This document shows positions 17,796-26,984 of a stretch of DNA of 41,755 bases, piece after piece (the first letter of the stretch is position 1; every line of letters begins with the position of its first letter). The stretch comes from Campylobacterales bacterium (GTDB lineage: Bacteria; Campylobacterota; Campylobacteria; Campylobacterales; Sulfurimonadaceae): positions 1 through 41,755 of the forward strand of contig JAFGUJ010000134.1 in NCBI GenBank assembly GCA_016938595.1, written 5' to 3'. A program made the position numbers and the translations under genes. The notes under the pieces were generated by a model. It had not been told where the DNA came from, did no database searches, and was given only the letters and a program-made list of their open reading frames with translations.

Positions 17796-18440
17796 ATGAT
17801 ACTTACCCTTTCGCATCAGAAAGGCGGGGTCGGCAAATCGACCGTCGCCTGGAATCTCGCCGTGAGCTTTTCGAAAATCATCCCGACACGGATCGTCGAT
17901 CTCGATACCCAGCGTTCCCTGACCGTCACCAATGCGCTGCGGATCGAACAGGGGATGGAACCGATCGAGATGCTCCATTTCAATACGGCCGAAGAACTGG
18001 CCCAGTACGCCGCGGAGGATTCAGATGATGTCTTGACGATCATCGACTCGGGAGGATTCGACAGCGCGTTCAACCGCGTGGCGATCATTGCGTCGGATCT
18101 GCTGATCACCCCCGTCAGTGACAAGCCTTTTGACCTAATGGGACTGCAAAAATACGAGGAGATTCTTAAAAGCCTCTCCGAGATACAGGGGGAGACGATC
18201 AAAACCCATGTCCTTTTCAATAACATCAACCCCTCGATGAAACGGTTCGGGGAACTGGTAGAGTTTATCTGCGGCTCGGAGCATTTTGAGTTGCTGGTTC
18301 CGGTTCTGCGCCAGCGGGTGGATATGGCCCATTCGGTCGGAGAAGGCAAGAGCATCAAAGAGTACCGCATTTTCAGCCGGGCCGATCAGGAGATGGACGA
18401 GCTGTTCGATGAGATCAAGGGTATTTTGAATATACAATAA
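17796..18440 (+). CDS. ParA/MinD-superfamily ATPase
   Basis: Deviant Walker A KGGVGKST at N-terminus, RIVDLDTQRS, LTIIDSGGFDSAFNR, 214 aa without N-terminal HTH. Confidence 0.92.
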   Translation: MILTLSHQKGGVGKSTVAWNLAVSFSKIIPTRIVDLDTQRSLTVTNALRIEQGMEPIEMLHFNTAEELAQYAAEDSDDVLTIIDSGGFDSAFNRVAIIASDLLITPVSDKPFDLMGLQKYEEILKSLSEIQGETIKTHVLFNNINPSMKRFGELVEFICGSEHFELLVPVLRQRVDMAHSVGEGKSIKEYRIFSRADQEMDELFDEIKGILNIQ

Positions 18441-18445
18441 ATATA

Positions 18446-18457
18446 TAAAATATATAC
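18446..18457. repeat. 12-bp repeat TAAAATATATAC, second copy of the 17751-17762 sequence
   Basis: Exact 12-mer present upstream of the ParA gene and again upstream of its partner gene. Confidence 0.6.
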
Positions 18458-18469
18458 AGAGGATATATT

Positions 18470-18691
18470 ATGGCGAAAAAAAGTTTTTTGCAGAACATCG
18501 AAAAAGTGAAAAGCTCCGCGGCCATGAGCGAGCGTGAAGAGAGCGTCAAACAAGACAGAGAGAAGAAGAAAAAACTGATTACGATCCCTATCGAATGGGA
18601 AAACAGAATCCGCGAATTCCACGGCGGTACGGTGAGCGCCTATATCCTCATCGCCCTGCAGGAGAGGATGCAGCGCGACGGATTACTGTAA
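18470..18691 (+). CDS. small RHH-like DNA-binding protein, putative ParG-like partner
   Basis: 73 aa; charged N-terminal tail then KKLITIPIEWENRIREFHGGTVSAYILIALQERMQRDGLL (strand-helix-helix pattern). Confidence 0.75.
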   Translation: MAKKSFLQNIEKVKSSAAMSEREESVKQDREKKKKLITIPIEWENRIREFHGGTVSAYILIALQERMQRDGLL

Positions 18692-18700
18692 CCTGTCTTT

Positions 18701-19129
18701 TTATTTGACTTTGATCTCTTTGGCCGATTTGTTTTTCTTCTCTTTTTTGGGGAGGGTGATCTCCAGGACGCCGTCCCTGTTCTCGGCGTGGACGTTTTCG
18801 GTGTCGACGTTGTCGGGGATCGTGAAGCTGCGGGTGAAACAGCCGAAGCTGCTCTCCATCTTGTAGTAGTTCTCCTCCTTGACCTCTTCCTTGCTTTTTC
18901 TCTCCCCTTTGAGGGTCAGGATGTTGTTGTCGATCTTGACGCTGATGTCCTCTTTTTTCACTCCGGGAAGGTCAACGTCGATGTGGTAGGCGAATTCCCC
19001 TTCGCGGGTATTGACCGAGGGGGTGAAACTGCTAAAGACATCCTTTTTCAGATCCATTGCGAACGCCTCGTTCATCCGGTCTTCCAGCGTGCGCAACTCT
19101 TTAAGCGGGTTGAATCGTGTCAGCAACAT
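18701..19129 (-). CDS. Hsp20/alpha-crystallin family small heat shock protein
   Basis: YHIDVDLPGVKKEDISVKIDNNILTLKGERK and FTRSFTIPDNVDTENVHAENRDGVLEITLPK. Confidence 0.95.
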   Translation of the reverse strand: MLLTRFNPLKELRTLEDRMNEAFAMDLKKDVFSSFTPSVNTREGEFAYHIDVDLPGVKKEDISVKIDNNILTLKGERKSKEEVKEENYYKMESSFGCFTRSFTIPDNVDTENVHAENRDGVLEITLPKKEKKNKSAKEIKVK

Positions 19130-19295
19130 GGTAATCCTTTCGCGAAAAATTACAGAAACATCCTCCCCCCTTTTTTTAAAGGAAAAGCGCGTCTGTACCC
19201 GATAAATCTAACATGCAAACCATTAATAATCCATAATAACAGACAATTACATACAAAAAGAAACAGATACGGGCTGTATACGGATTCTGCTGTGC

Positions 19296-19301
19296 TACAA
19301 T
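19296..19301 (+). promoter_or_regulatory. -10-like box (TACAAT) for lon-like gene
   Basis: gtgctacaatgatc, 35 nt upstream of ATG. Confidence 0.4.
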
Positions 19302-19336
19302 GATCGGATGCATATCCTGACGAGGAACAACATAGC

Positions 19337-21736
19337 ATGACGGAACCGTTATCTTTTTCAGCCCTTTACCGTACGTGTGATCCCAAAGGGCTCTCTTTTG
19401 AAACGACTCAGGAATTGGAACCGCTATCGGAGATCATCGGTCAGGACAGTGCCCTGGCTGCGGTGGATTTCGGGATCAATATTGCTCAGGAGGGATACAA
19501 TCTTTATGCTATGGGCCCCTCCGGCAGCGGAAAACACTCACTCATCACTGCGTTTTTGCGTGAAAAAGCCTCGGGGGAACCCCGACCGGATGACTGGTGC
19601 TATGTCAACAATTTCAAAGACCACCGTGTTCCGATAGCGATCAAGATGCCTCCGGGAGACTGCATCCGTTTCAAAGACGACGTTGCCGAATGCATCGAAC
19701 TCCTGAAAACGATTCTTCCCACGGTATTCGAAAGCAACGAATACCGTAATACGCGCGAAGCGATAAACCAAAAATACATCGGGATGCAGGCGGATATTTT
19801 CCAAAATCTCCAGAAAGAGGCCGAAAAACACGGGGTTGCGATGAACGCCGCAACCCCGAGCCGAATCACTTTCGTCCCTATTGTGGAGGGGAAAATCCTC
19901 TCCGCCGAAGAGTTCAAGGCGATCAGCGGAAAAGAGAAAGAGGAGCTGAACGCGAAACTGAATGCCTTTGAAGCCATCGTCAAAGATTCTCTTCGAAAAG
20001 TGAGCCAGCTTTCCAAATCGCTCCAGAAAGAGCTGATGGCGCTGGATCGGAAAACGACGGCCGATACCGTCGAGACGCTTCTGGAAGAGCTGCGCGAAAC
20101 GTACAGTGAAATCCCGAAAATCAGCGCTTATCTCGACGCGCTGCAATACGACATTATCAAAAACGTCCAGGATTTTCTCGTCAAACCCGACGAGATGGAG
20201 ATGCCGCCGTTTATGCGCGAATACGTCACCCCGTCGTTCCGACGCTATCAGGTCAACGTGCTGATGGCTCATGATGAGAACGGCGGGGCTCCCCTCGTCT
20301 ACGAAGACAATCCTACCTATCAGAATCTTGTCGGCAGGATCGAGCATGTTTCCCAGATGGGGACGCTACTGACCGATTTCACGATGATCAAACCCGGTGC
20401 GCTCCACAAGGCCAACGGCGGCTATCTGATCCTCGATGCCCGTAAGCTGCTGATCGAGCCGTTTGCGTGGGAAGCGCTGAAGCGGGTACTCCGCTCCAAA
20501 GAGATCCGGATCGAGTCGATCACCCAGCAGTATTCGCTGATCGATACGACGACGCTCGAACCCGAAGCCATCCCCGTCAGCGTCAAGGTGGTATTGATCG
20601 GGGAGCGGATTTTGTATTATTTCCTCTACCACTACGATCCCGATTTCAAAGAGCTGTTCAAGGTGAGCGCCGATTTCGAAGAGGATATGCCGGGCACCGG
20701 GGAAAACATCCGTCTCTACGCCCAGATGATCGGGACAATCGCCCAAAAAAGTTCCCTTTTCCCGCTGAGTGCCGAAGCGGTCGCCAGGGTGATTGAACAC
20801 AGTACGCGCGAAGCGCAGGACAATGAAAAAATCTCCACCCACATAGCAACACTGGCCGATCTTCTGAAAGAGGCCGATTACTGGACCCGAAAAGCGGGGC
20901 GTTCCGTGACCGAGAAAAGCGACATCGAAACGGCGCTTGGCGCCCAGCAGGAGCGGATGAACCGCATTCAGAAAAAGCTCTACGAACAGATCGCCGAAGG
21001 GGTGATCCTGATCAACACCGAGGGGCGCGCGATCGGGCAGATCAACGCACTGACCTATATTTCCATGGGGGGGCACCGGTTCGGGGTCCCTTCGCGGATC
21101 ACGGCCCGCACGCGCCTTGGGAAAGGGGAGGTCATCGACATCGAGCGCAAAGCCGAACTTGGCGGCCCCATCCATTCCAAGGGGGTGATGATTCTCAGTT
21201 CCTATCTGGGTTCCACCTATGCCAAAGAGGCCCCTTTCCACCTTTTCGCCTCGCTGGTGTTCGAGCAGTCCTACGCGAAGATCGAAGGGGACAGCGCCTC
21301 GTCCACCGAACTCTACGCGGTCCTCTCCTCCCTCTCAGAGCTTCCCGTGGCGCAGAACATCGCCGTCACGGGGTCGGTCAACCAGTTTGGGGAGATTCAG
21401 GCGATCGGCGGGGTCAACGAGAAGATCGAGGGGTTTTTCGATGTGTGCATGCACCGCAACCCGGGGGGGGAGTACGGCGTGATTATCCCCAGAGCCAACA
21501 TCCGCCATCTGATGCTCAAAAAAGAGGTTGTGGAGGCGGCGAAAGAGGGGAGATTTAAAATCTACGCCGTCGAGACGATTGGCGAGGGGATCGAAATTCT
21601 TACCGGTGTCGAAGCGGGAGTGGCCGACGGGGAAGGAAATTATCCAGCCGGATCGGTCAACGGCCGAGTCATGGCCCGGTTGAAAAGCTTTACGAAAACG
21701 ATGCAGGAATACGGCAAAAGCATGACGAAAGAGTAA
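19337..21736 (+). CDS. Lon-like ATP-dependent protease (AAA plus S16 peptidase)
   Basis: GPSGSGKHSLITAF P-loop; peptidase Ser in EGDSASSTELYAVLSSLSELPV and Lys in GGVNEKIEGFFDVC; 799 aa. Confidence 0.92.
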   Translation: MTEPLSFSALYRTCDPKGLSFETTQELEPLSEIIGQDSALAAVDFGINIAQEGYNLYAMGPSGSGKHSLITAFLREKASGEPRPDDWCYVNNFKDHRVPIAIKMPPGDCIRFKDDVAECIELLKTILPTVFESNEYRNTREAINQKYIGMQADIFQNLQKEAEKHGVAMNAATPSRITFVPIVEGKILSAEEFKAISGKEKEELNAKLNAFEAIVKDSLRKVSQLSKSLQKELMALDRKTTADTVETLLEELRETYSEIPKISAYLDALQYDIIKNVQDFLVKPDEMEMPPFMREYVTPSFRRYQVNVLMAHDENGGAPLVYEDNPTYQNLVGRIEHVSQMGTLLTDFTMIKPGALHKANGGYLILDARKLLIEPFAWEALKRVLRSKEIRIESITQQYSLIDTTTLEPEAIPVSVKVVLIGERILYYFLYHYDPDFKELFKVSADFEEDMPGTGENIRLYAQMIGTIAQKSSLFPLSAEAVARVIEHSTREAQDNEKISTHIATLADLLKEADYWTRKAGRSVTEKSDIETALGAQQERMNRIQKKLYEQIAEGVILINTEGRAIGQINALTYISMGGHRFGVPSRITARTRLGKGEVIDIERKAELGGPIHSKGVMILSSYLGSTYAKEAPFHLFASLVFEQSYAKIEGDSASSTELYAVLSSLSELPVAQNIAVTGSVNQFGEIQAIGGVNEKIEGFFDVCMHRNPGGEYGVIIPRANIRHLMLKKEVVEAAKEGRFKIYAVETIGEGIEILTGVEAGVADGEGNYPAGSVNGRVMARLKSFTKTMQEYGKSMTKE

Positions 21737-21755
21737 ATGCGAGCATCTAAAGTCA

Positions 21756-21772
21756 TGCATTAAACTAATGCA
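21756..21772. promoter_or_regulatory. dyad TGCATTA-AAC-TAATGCA
   Basis: Perfect 7-bp inverted repeat downstream of lon-like gene, upstream of 21816 gene. Confidence 0.5.
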
Positions 21773-21799
21773 ATATGGTAAACATTTTATAATAAAATT

Positions 21800-21817
21800 A
21801 TGCAATAATGATTGCAT
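21800..21817. promoter_or_regulatory. dyad ATGCAAT-AATG-ATTGCAT overlapping the start codon at 21816
   Basis: Perfect 7-bp inverted repeat whose last two bases are within the ATG. Confidence 0.55.
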
Positions 21818-22244
21818 GAAAATATTGATGATTGATCACGACGGCTTTCAGCTCAACACGCGCAAGGCATTGCTGGAAAACTCTCCCATGAAATGTGAAG
21901 TGGATGTTGCTAGCACGCTGGGAGACCTTTATATCGCCTTTCAAAAAGGGCTTTACAATGTCGTGATCATCGACAACACCATTGAGAACAACGAAAAATA
22001 CATCGAGCATCTTCTGCAGAATGATCCGCTGCAGCCTCTCCTGGTGGTCAGTGATGCCGTCCGCTGTGTTATCAACCGATGCGAGGATTGCGTCAACAAC
22101 CATAACGTGCGGCGTTTGAACAATCCCACCCCGATCAAAAATATCGTCCGCATGGTGAGCGGATTCAGCGGTTACTCCTGCGATCATTACGACCCGCAAA
22201 CCAATCTTATGCAGGGGAGTGCAGAGGAGAGACCGCAGCCATAA
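21816..22244 (+). CDS. degenerate response-regulator receiver-like protein
   Basis: MKILMIDHDGFQ, YNVVIIDNTIEN, LLVVSDA, NVRRLNNPTPIKNIVRMV follow the REC fold order; C-x4-C-x2-C insertion. Confidence 0.7.
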   Translation: MKILMIDHDGFQLNTRKALLENSPMKCEVDVASTLGDLYIAFQKGLYNVVIIDNTIENNEKYIEHLLQNDPLQPLLVVSDAVRCVINRCEDCVNNHNVRRLNNPTPIKNIVRMVSGFSGYSCDHYDPQTNLMQGSAEERPQP

Positions 22245-22267
22245 GAGTGATCTGAAGCCCCTTCGGG

Positions 22268-22273
22268 TACAAT
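22268..22273 (+). promoter_or_regulatory. -10-like box (TACAAT) for cls
   Basis: cgggtacaatgag, 36 nt upstream of ATG 22310. Confidence 0.4.
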
Positions 22274-22309
22274 GAGTGCAGAAGGTTATTTTGCGGACGG
22301 GGTTTGGGA

Positions 22310-23680
22310 ATGAGCTATGTCACTTTATACGTACTGTTCATCGTTGCCGCGCAGAGTGTCACGATGCTGCATATGCTCTATCTGCGGAGAAACCACAGCA
22401 CCATACTGGTCTGGCTGATGCTGATACTGCTGTTCCCGTTCCCCGCGTTTCTCCTCTATTTTATTTTCGGGAACCGTAAAATACGGCAAAAAAGCAAAAA
22501 AAGCACTCTCATTCTGCAGGATCAACGCCAGTCGTATCCTGCACCCCTCAATCCGATCGAAACGGTACTGGCCAGCCACGATATCGCCGGTACAACGGCG
22601 GGCAATGATGTCCATCTCTATTTTGACGGGATGGAGGCCTATGGCGTGTTGCTGCAGGAGATCCTGAACGCACAGGAATCGATCTACATCAGCACCTATA
22701 TTTTTAAAAACGATTCGATGACGCGAGTGATACTGGAGGCGTTGACGCAAAAAGCGGCGCAGGGGGTGGATGTCAGGCTTCTCATCGATGCCGTGGGATC
22801 GTACGGGTTGTACTTTTGGCAGAGACCGCTGCGTGCCTTTAGAAAAGCCGGGGGGAAGGCGGTCTTTTTTATGCCGATCCTGAAAGACCCGTTGAAAAAC
22901 TACATCAACCTGCGCAACCACCGGAAAATCTATCTCTTTGACGAACGGATCGCTTTCGCCGGGGGGATGAACCTCGGGAAAAAATATCTGGGTCCGAAAC
23001 GCGCCAAAAAGCGGTGGGTGGATATGATTTTTCGGATCGAAGGGGAAGCGGTTTTTTTCTACGCCGAAATTTTTATGGCCGATTATAGCTACGCTTCGGG
23101 AGAAAAGGGGGAAGTGAGTCAAAAAGCAGTCAAACCTGTCGGATCCGTTGCGGTCCAGGTCGTCCCCTCCGGTCCCGATATAAGCAGCGACGCCCTGTAC
23201 GAAACGCTCCTGAGCGCCATCCATTCGGCCGTACGGAGGGTTTGGATCGTCACCCCCTATTTTGTTCCGGATGAGAGCGTCCTGCGGGCCCTGATCATCG
23301 CCAAGCACAAAGGGGTCGATGTCAAACTGATCACACCGGCCGAATCGGACCACTGGATAGCCGATATAGGGCGCAGCAGCTACATGCGCGAATCCGAAGA
23401 GAACGGCATCGAAGTACTACTCTACAAGGGCAATATGCTCCACACGAAAGCGCTGCTGTTTGACGATTACGCCGTGATGCTCGGATCGGTCAACATCGAC
23501 AACCGGAGCCTTTTTCTAAACTACGAAGTCGTCAGTTTCGTGTACGCGAAGGCGCTTGTCGGCGAGATGGAGCAATGGATCGGAAATCTGATCGCGCATT
23601 CGACATTCGGTATGAAAAAGGGGTCGAAAAAAAGGGTGATCCTGGAGAATTTTATGAGAATCTTTTCTCCCCAGCTCTAG
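22310..23680 (+). CDS. cls: cardiolipin synthase (phospholipase D family)
   Basis: Two HKD motifs (NHRKIYLFDERIAFAGGMN; LHTKALLFDDYAVMLGSVNID) and N-terminal TM. Confidence 0.94.
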   Translation: MSYVTLYVLFIVAAQSVTMLHMLYLRRNHSTILVWLMLILLFPFPAFLLYFIFGNRKIRQKSKKSTLILQDQRQSYPAPLNPIETVLASHDIAGTTAGNDVHLYFDGMEAYGVLLQEILNAQESIYISTYIFKNDSMTRVILEALTQKAAQGVDVRLLIDAVGSYGLYFWQRPLRAFRKAGGKAVFFMPILKDPLKNYINLRNHRKIYLFDERIAFAGGMNLGKKYLGPKRAKKRWVDMIFRIEGEAVFFYAEIFMADYSYASGEKGEVSQKAVKPVGSVAVQVVPSGPDISSDALYETLLSAIHSAVRRVWIVTPYFVPDESVLRALIIAKHKGVDVKLITPAESDHWIADIGRSSYMRESEENGIEVLLYKGNMLHTKALLFDDYAVMLGSVNIDNRSLFLNYEVVSFVYAKALVGEMEQWIGNLIAHSTFGMKKGSKKRVILENFMRIFSPQL

Positions 23681-23693
23681 AGAGGCAAACGTC

Positions 23694-24437
23694 ATGTTGA
23701 AACCGCCAGAAGTGATCCGGAGTGCTTTATGTACGGAAAAAGAGGAAGCGCTGCCGCGTGAGTTCGGTTTGCTGAGCTGGAATGTCTACAAACAAAACCT
23801 GGGAGTCCGTTTCAATACCTATTTCGAAGAGCTGGTACGGCAGCACGACATTGACCTCGTCGCCCTCCAGGAGGTGAAGATCAACCCGAACAACCGGCAC
23901 TTTTTCGATAATTTCCACTTTTCGTTGGCCCCCAACATGCAATTCCTGAACCATATCTACGGTGTTCTCAACGGCTCGCGGATCCGGGAACAGGAGAGCT
24001 TTTCGCTCCTCTCGACCCATCGAGAAAGTCTGATCCGGACCCATAAAAGCTCGGTCTTCTCCTATTATCGCCTTCCCGAGGGAGGTAGCCTGCTGCTTGC
24101 CAACCTGCACGCGATCAACTTCAGGGCGACGAAGATCTACAACCGGGAGGTTGAAATGATTTTGGAACGGGTGCGCCACCATCAGGGGGCGATGATCGTT
24201 ACGGGGGATTTCAACAGCTGGAACCGCAACCGCATGGGCATTGTCCTGCGCCTGATGGAATCGCTGGGACTCCGATGCGTCGAGATGGACCGCGATTATC
24301 TGATCAAGTCGTTTATGAAACACAAACTGGACCATATCTTTTATCGGGGAGTAGAAGTGAAAGAGAGCTATGTCATCGACGTCGAACGGTTTTCGGACCA
24401 TAACGCATTGTATGCGCGGTTTGCGTATGAAAGTTAA
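23694..24437 (+). CDS. endonuclease/exonuclease/phosphatase family protein
   Basis: LLSWNVYKQN, DLVALQEVK, ANLHAINF, IVTGDFNSWN, LDHIFYRG, SDHNALYARF motifs. Confidence 0.9.
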   Translation: MLKPPEVIRSALCTEKEEALPREFGLLSWNVYKQNLGVRFNTYFEELVRQHDIDLVALQEVKINPNNRHFFDNFHFSLAPNMQFLNHIYGVLNGSRIREQESFSLLSTHRESLIRTHKSSVFSYYRLPEGGSLLLANLHAINFRATKIYNREVEMILERVRHHQGAMIVTGDFNSWNRNRMGIVLRLMESLGLRCVEMDRDYLIKSFMKHKLDHIFYRGVEVKESYVIDVERFSDHNALYARFAYES

Positions 24438-24473
24438 GTGTTTTAAAGGGTTTGGATTGTTTTGAAGTAAGGG

Positions 24474-24549
24474 TGGTGGCCAATCTCGGAATCGAACCAA
24501 GGACACGCAGATTTTCAATCTACTGCTCTACCGACTGAGCTAATTGGCC
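24474..24549 (-). tRNA. tRNA-Phe (GAA)
   Basis: Minus strand GGCCAATTAGCTCAGTCGGTAGAGCAGTAGATTGAAAATCTGCGTGTCCTTGGTTCGATTCCGAGATTGGCCACCA; anticodon loop TTGAAAA. Confidence 0.96.
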
Positions 24550-24612
24550 ACTTTTGTGAGGCCGAAATTATAGCCCGACAAGCTTAAAAGAAAGCTTAAA
24601 GGGCAAAAAGGG

Positions 24613-25821
24613 TTATTTGGCCGCTTTGGCCAGCTCGCGGAAAAGGTTTCCGCGCTCGGCGTAGGAGCTGAACTGATCGAGGCTGGCGGCGGCAGGGGAG
24701 AGCATGGCGACGCTGTGGCGGCTGTGCTTTTTGCTGATTTCGGCCACCGCTACGTCGAGGGTATGGCACGGCGTGCAGGGGATGGCATATTGGCGGCACA
24801 GGGCTTCGAGACGGTCTGCATTGGCACCGATGGCGTAGACGCTTACCTTGTAGTTTTTGAGCGGAGCGAAGAGCTCTTCGAGCTCGACTCCTTTGTCATC
24901 GCCCCCCAAAATCAGGTGGATCGGATGATCGCCGTAGGTGCGCAGTGCCGCGAGGGTAGCGTCGATGTTGGTCGCTTTGGAGTCGTTGATCCACAGCCGG
25001 TTGAGGGAGTCTCGGAACTCCTCCTGGCGGTGGGGGTCGAGGACGAAGGCGTTGATTTTGTCGTAATCGCACCGGTCATAGAGGATCTTGTCGATCCCCA
25101 TCGCGATCAGGGCATCCATCAAAAACGCCCCTTTGAATTTGATTTTGGACACATCGAACCCGAAATACTCTGCCAGATCGGTTTCGGTTTCGTAGAGGAT
25201 TTTGAACGCGTTCGTAGGGGCGTCGGCAAACATTTTGGGAAGGATGACCGCTTCGCCCTCTTTCATCATCGCGAGCGGTTTGAGCTTGGCTGCGATGTAC
25301 TCCTCCATGCTGCCGTGCCAGCTGACGTGGTCGGGGGTGACGGGAAGAAGGGCGTAGATGTTGGGACGGGCGACGCGGTTGTAGTGCATACTGAACGAGC
25401 TGGTTTCCAGTATCCAGATGGGGGCATCCTCGGACATATCGGCCAGAGGGGTGCCGATGTTGCCGCCGCTGATGGCGCCGCGGTCGGCGAGGAGATGTTC
25501 GACCATCTGGGTTGTCGTCGTTTTGCCGTTGGTGCCGCTGATCCAGATCGAAAAAGGCATTTTCGGGGCGAAAAAGTCGTATTCGCTGATGAGGTGCGAA
25601 GCGTTTTGGATCAGCGGATGGGAGGGGGGGATGCCGGGAGAGGGGATCTCGTGGGTGAAGAGGCGGGTGTCGAACTCTTGAATCGGCTTGAGAAAATTCC
25701 CCTCTTCGTCGGTGAACGGTTTGGTGACCTTGTCATCAAAAAAGGTGCAGGGGCCGAAATGTCTGGCGATGGCCCGGGTGGTTTTCCCGTAGCCGAAACA
25801 GGCGATGTTGTGTCGTTCCAT
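24613..25821 (-). CDS. murD: UDP-N-acetylmuramoyl-L-alanine--D-glutamate ligase
   Basis: ISGTNGKTTTTQMVEHLL, LETSSFSM, LWINDSKATNIDATLAAL, ILGGDDKGVE. Confidence 0.95.
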   Translation of the reverse strand: MERHNIACFGYGKTTRAIARHFGPCTFFDDKVTKPFTDEEGNFLKPIQEFDTRLFTHEIPSPGIPPSHPLIQNASHLISEYDFFAPKMPFSIWISGTNGKTTTTQMVEHLLADRGAISGGNIGTPLADMSEDAPIWILETSSFSMHYNRVARPNIYALLPVTPDHVSWHGSMEEYIAAKLKPLAMMKEGEAVILPKMFADAPTNAFKILYETETDLAEYFGFDVSKIKFKGAFLMDALIAMGIDKILYDRCDYDKINAFVLDPHRQEEFRDSLNRLWINDSKATNIDATLAALRTYGDHPIHLILGGDDKGVELEELFAPLKNYKVSVYAIGANADRLEALCRQYAIPCTPCHTLDVAVAEISKKHSRHSVAMLSPAAASLDQFSSYAERGNLFRELAKAAK

Positions 25822-25833
25822 AAAAAGTCTCTT

Positions 25834-26892
25834 TTAGCGGATTTTGAGGGTGATAAGGGCGAGGATGTTCGAGAGCAGCGAGATGATCCAGAACCGGACG
25901 ATGATTTTGTTTTCCGCCCACTGTTTCATTTCGAAGTGGTGGTGGATGGGGGCCATCAGAAAGACCCGTTTTTTGCGGAGCTTGTAGCTTCCCACCTGCA
26001 AAATGACCGAAACCGTTTCGATGACGAAGATCAGCCCGATCAGGATCAGGAGGATTTCGCTTTTGCCGATGATCGCCATGTAGGCGATGAAGGCCCCAAG
26101 GGTCAGGGAACCGCTGTCCCCCATGAATACCTGCGCGGGATGGCAGTTGAACCACAAAAATCCCAGTAGCGACCCCATCAGCGCCGCAGCGATGATGACG
26201 ACTTCCCCGGCGGGGATTTTGGGCATCAGGAGGTAATTGGCCAGTGAGACGTTCCCGACGATGTAGACGATGACGCTGAGCGAGAGGAGGGCAAAGATGG
26301 AAGGGACCGTCGCCAGCCCGTCGAGGCCGTCGGTGAGGTTGACGGCGTTGGATGTGGCGATGATGACGAGGACCCAGAACGCGATGCTGTACCACCCCAT
26401 GTCAAAGAGGCTCGATTTGATGAACGGGACGTAAAAACCGGTGTCGAGTTTGGCATAGTAGATCAAAAACGCACCGATCGCCAGACCGAATATGAGCTGC
26501 AGGGCCATTTTGGCACGGGCCGAGAGGCCGGCGAGGTTGTGGCCGCCGCGGATTTTGCCCCAGTCATCGGTAAAGCCGATGTAGGCGTAAAAAACAAGGG
26601 TGAGGAGGCCGCCGATGACGAAAGGGTTAAAAATATTGGCGCTCAGGAGCGAGGCGATGACCGTCGATGTGATGAAGACGATTCCCCCCATCGTCGGAGT
26701 TTTGGCTTTTCCCTGATGGGCGCTGACGTATTCGTTGATCGGCTGGACGCGGGAAGAGCGCTGTGCCCATGCGATGAAACGGGGCATCAAAAAGAGGGTG
26801 AGAAACAAACCGATGAAAAAAGCGAACCCTGCGCGGAGGGTAATGTACTGGAACAGATTGATCCCGAGGGTTTGATAAAACCAATATAACAT
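25834..26892 (-). CDS. mraY: phospho-N-acetylmuramoyl-pentapeptide-transferase
   Basis: [41 protein letters not shown]. Confidence 0.97.
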   Translation of the reverse strand: MLYWFYQTLGINLFQYITLRAGFAFFIGLFLTLFLMPRFIAWAQRSSRVQPINEYVSAHQGKAKTPTMGGIVFITSTVIASLLSANIFNPFVIGGLLTLVFYAYIGFTDDWGKIRGGHNLAGLSARAKMALQLIFGLAIGAFLIYYAKLDTGFYVPFIKSSLFDMGWYSIAFWVLVIIATSNAVNLTDGLDGLATVPSIFALLSLSVIVYIVGNVSLANYLLMPKIPAGEVVIIAAALMGSLLGFLWFNCHPAQVFMGDSGSLTLGAFIAYMAIIGKSEILLILIGLIFVIETVSVILQVGSYKLRKKRVFLMAPIHHHFEMKQWAENKIIVRFWIISLLSNILALITLKIR

Positions 26893-26946
26893 CCGATTGA
26901 CTCTTTGTGATTAAATTTCAAAAGCAATGCAAAAGTGACATTCTAA

Positions 26947-26952
26947 TATAAT
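26947..26952 (+). promoter_or_regulatory. -10 box (TATAAT) for gpmI
   Basis: ttctaatataatcccc. Confidence 0.45.
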
Positions 26953-26984
26953 CCCCCCAAAGTTTGATTAATCAAGGAGCCAAC

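Noticed and set aside
17796-18691. Toxin-antitoxin or McdAB-like positioning system
   Set aside because: The first protein is a clear ParA ATPase, not a toxin, and no carboxysome genes are visible; the ParF/ParG-like reading fits better, though cargo positioning cannot be excluded.
24715-26169. 484-aa plus-strand ORF opposite murD/mraY
   Set aside because: Antisense shadow ORF; the minus strand has clear MurD and MraY motifs.
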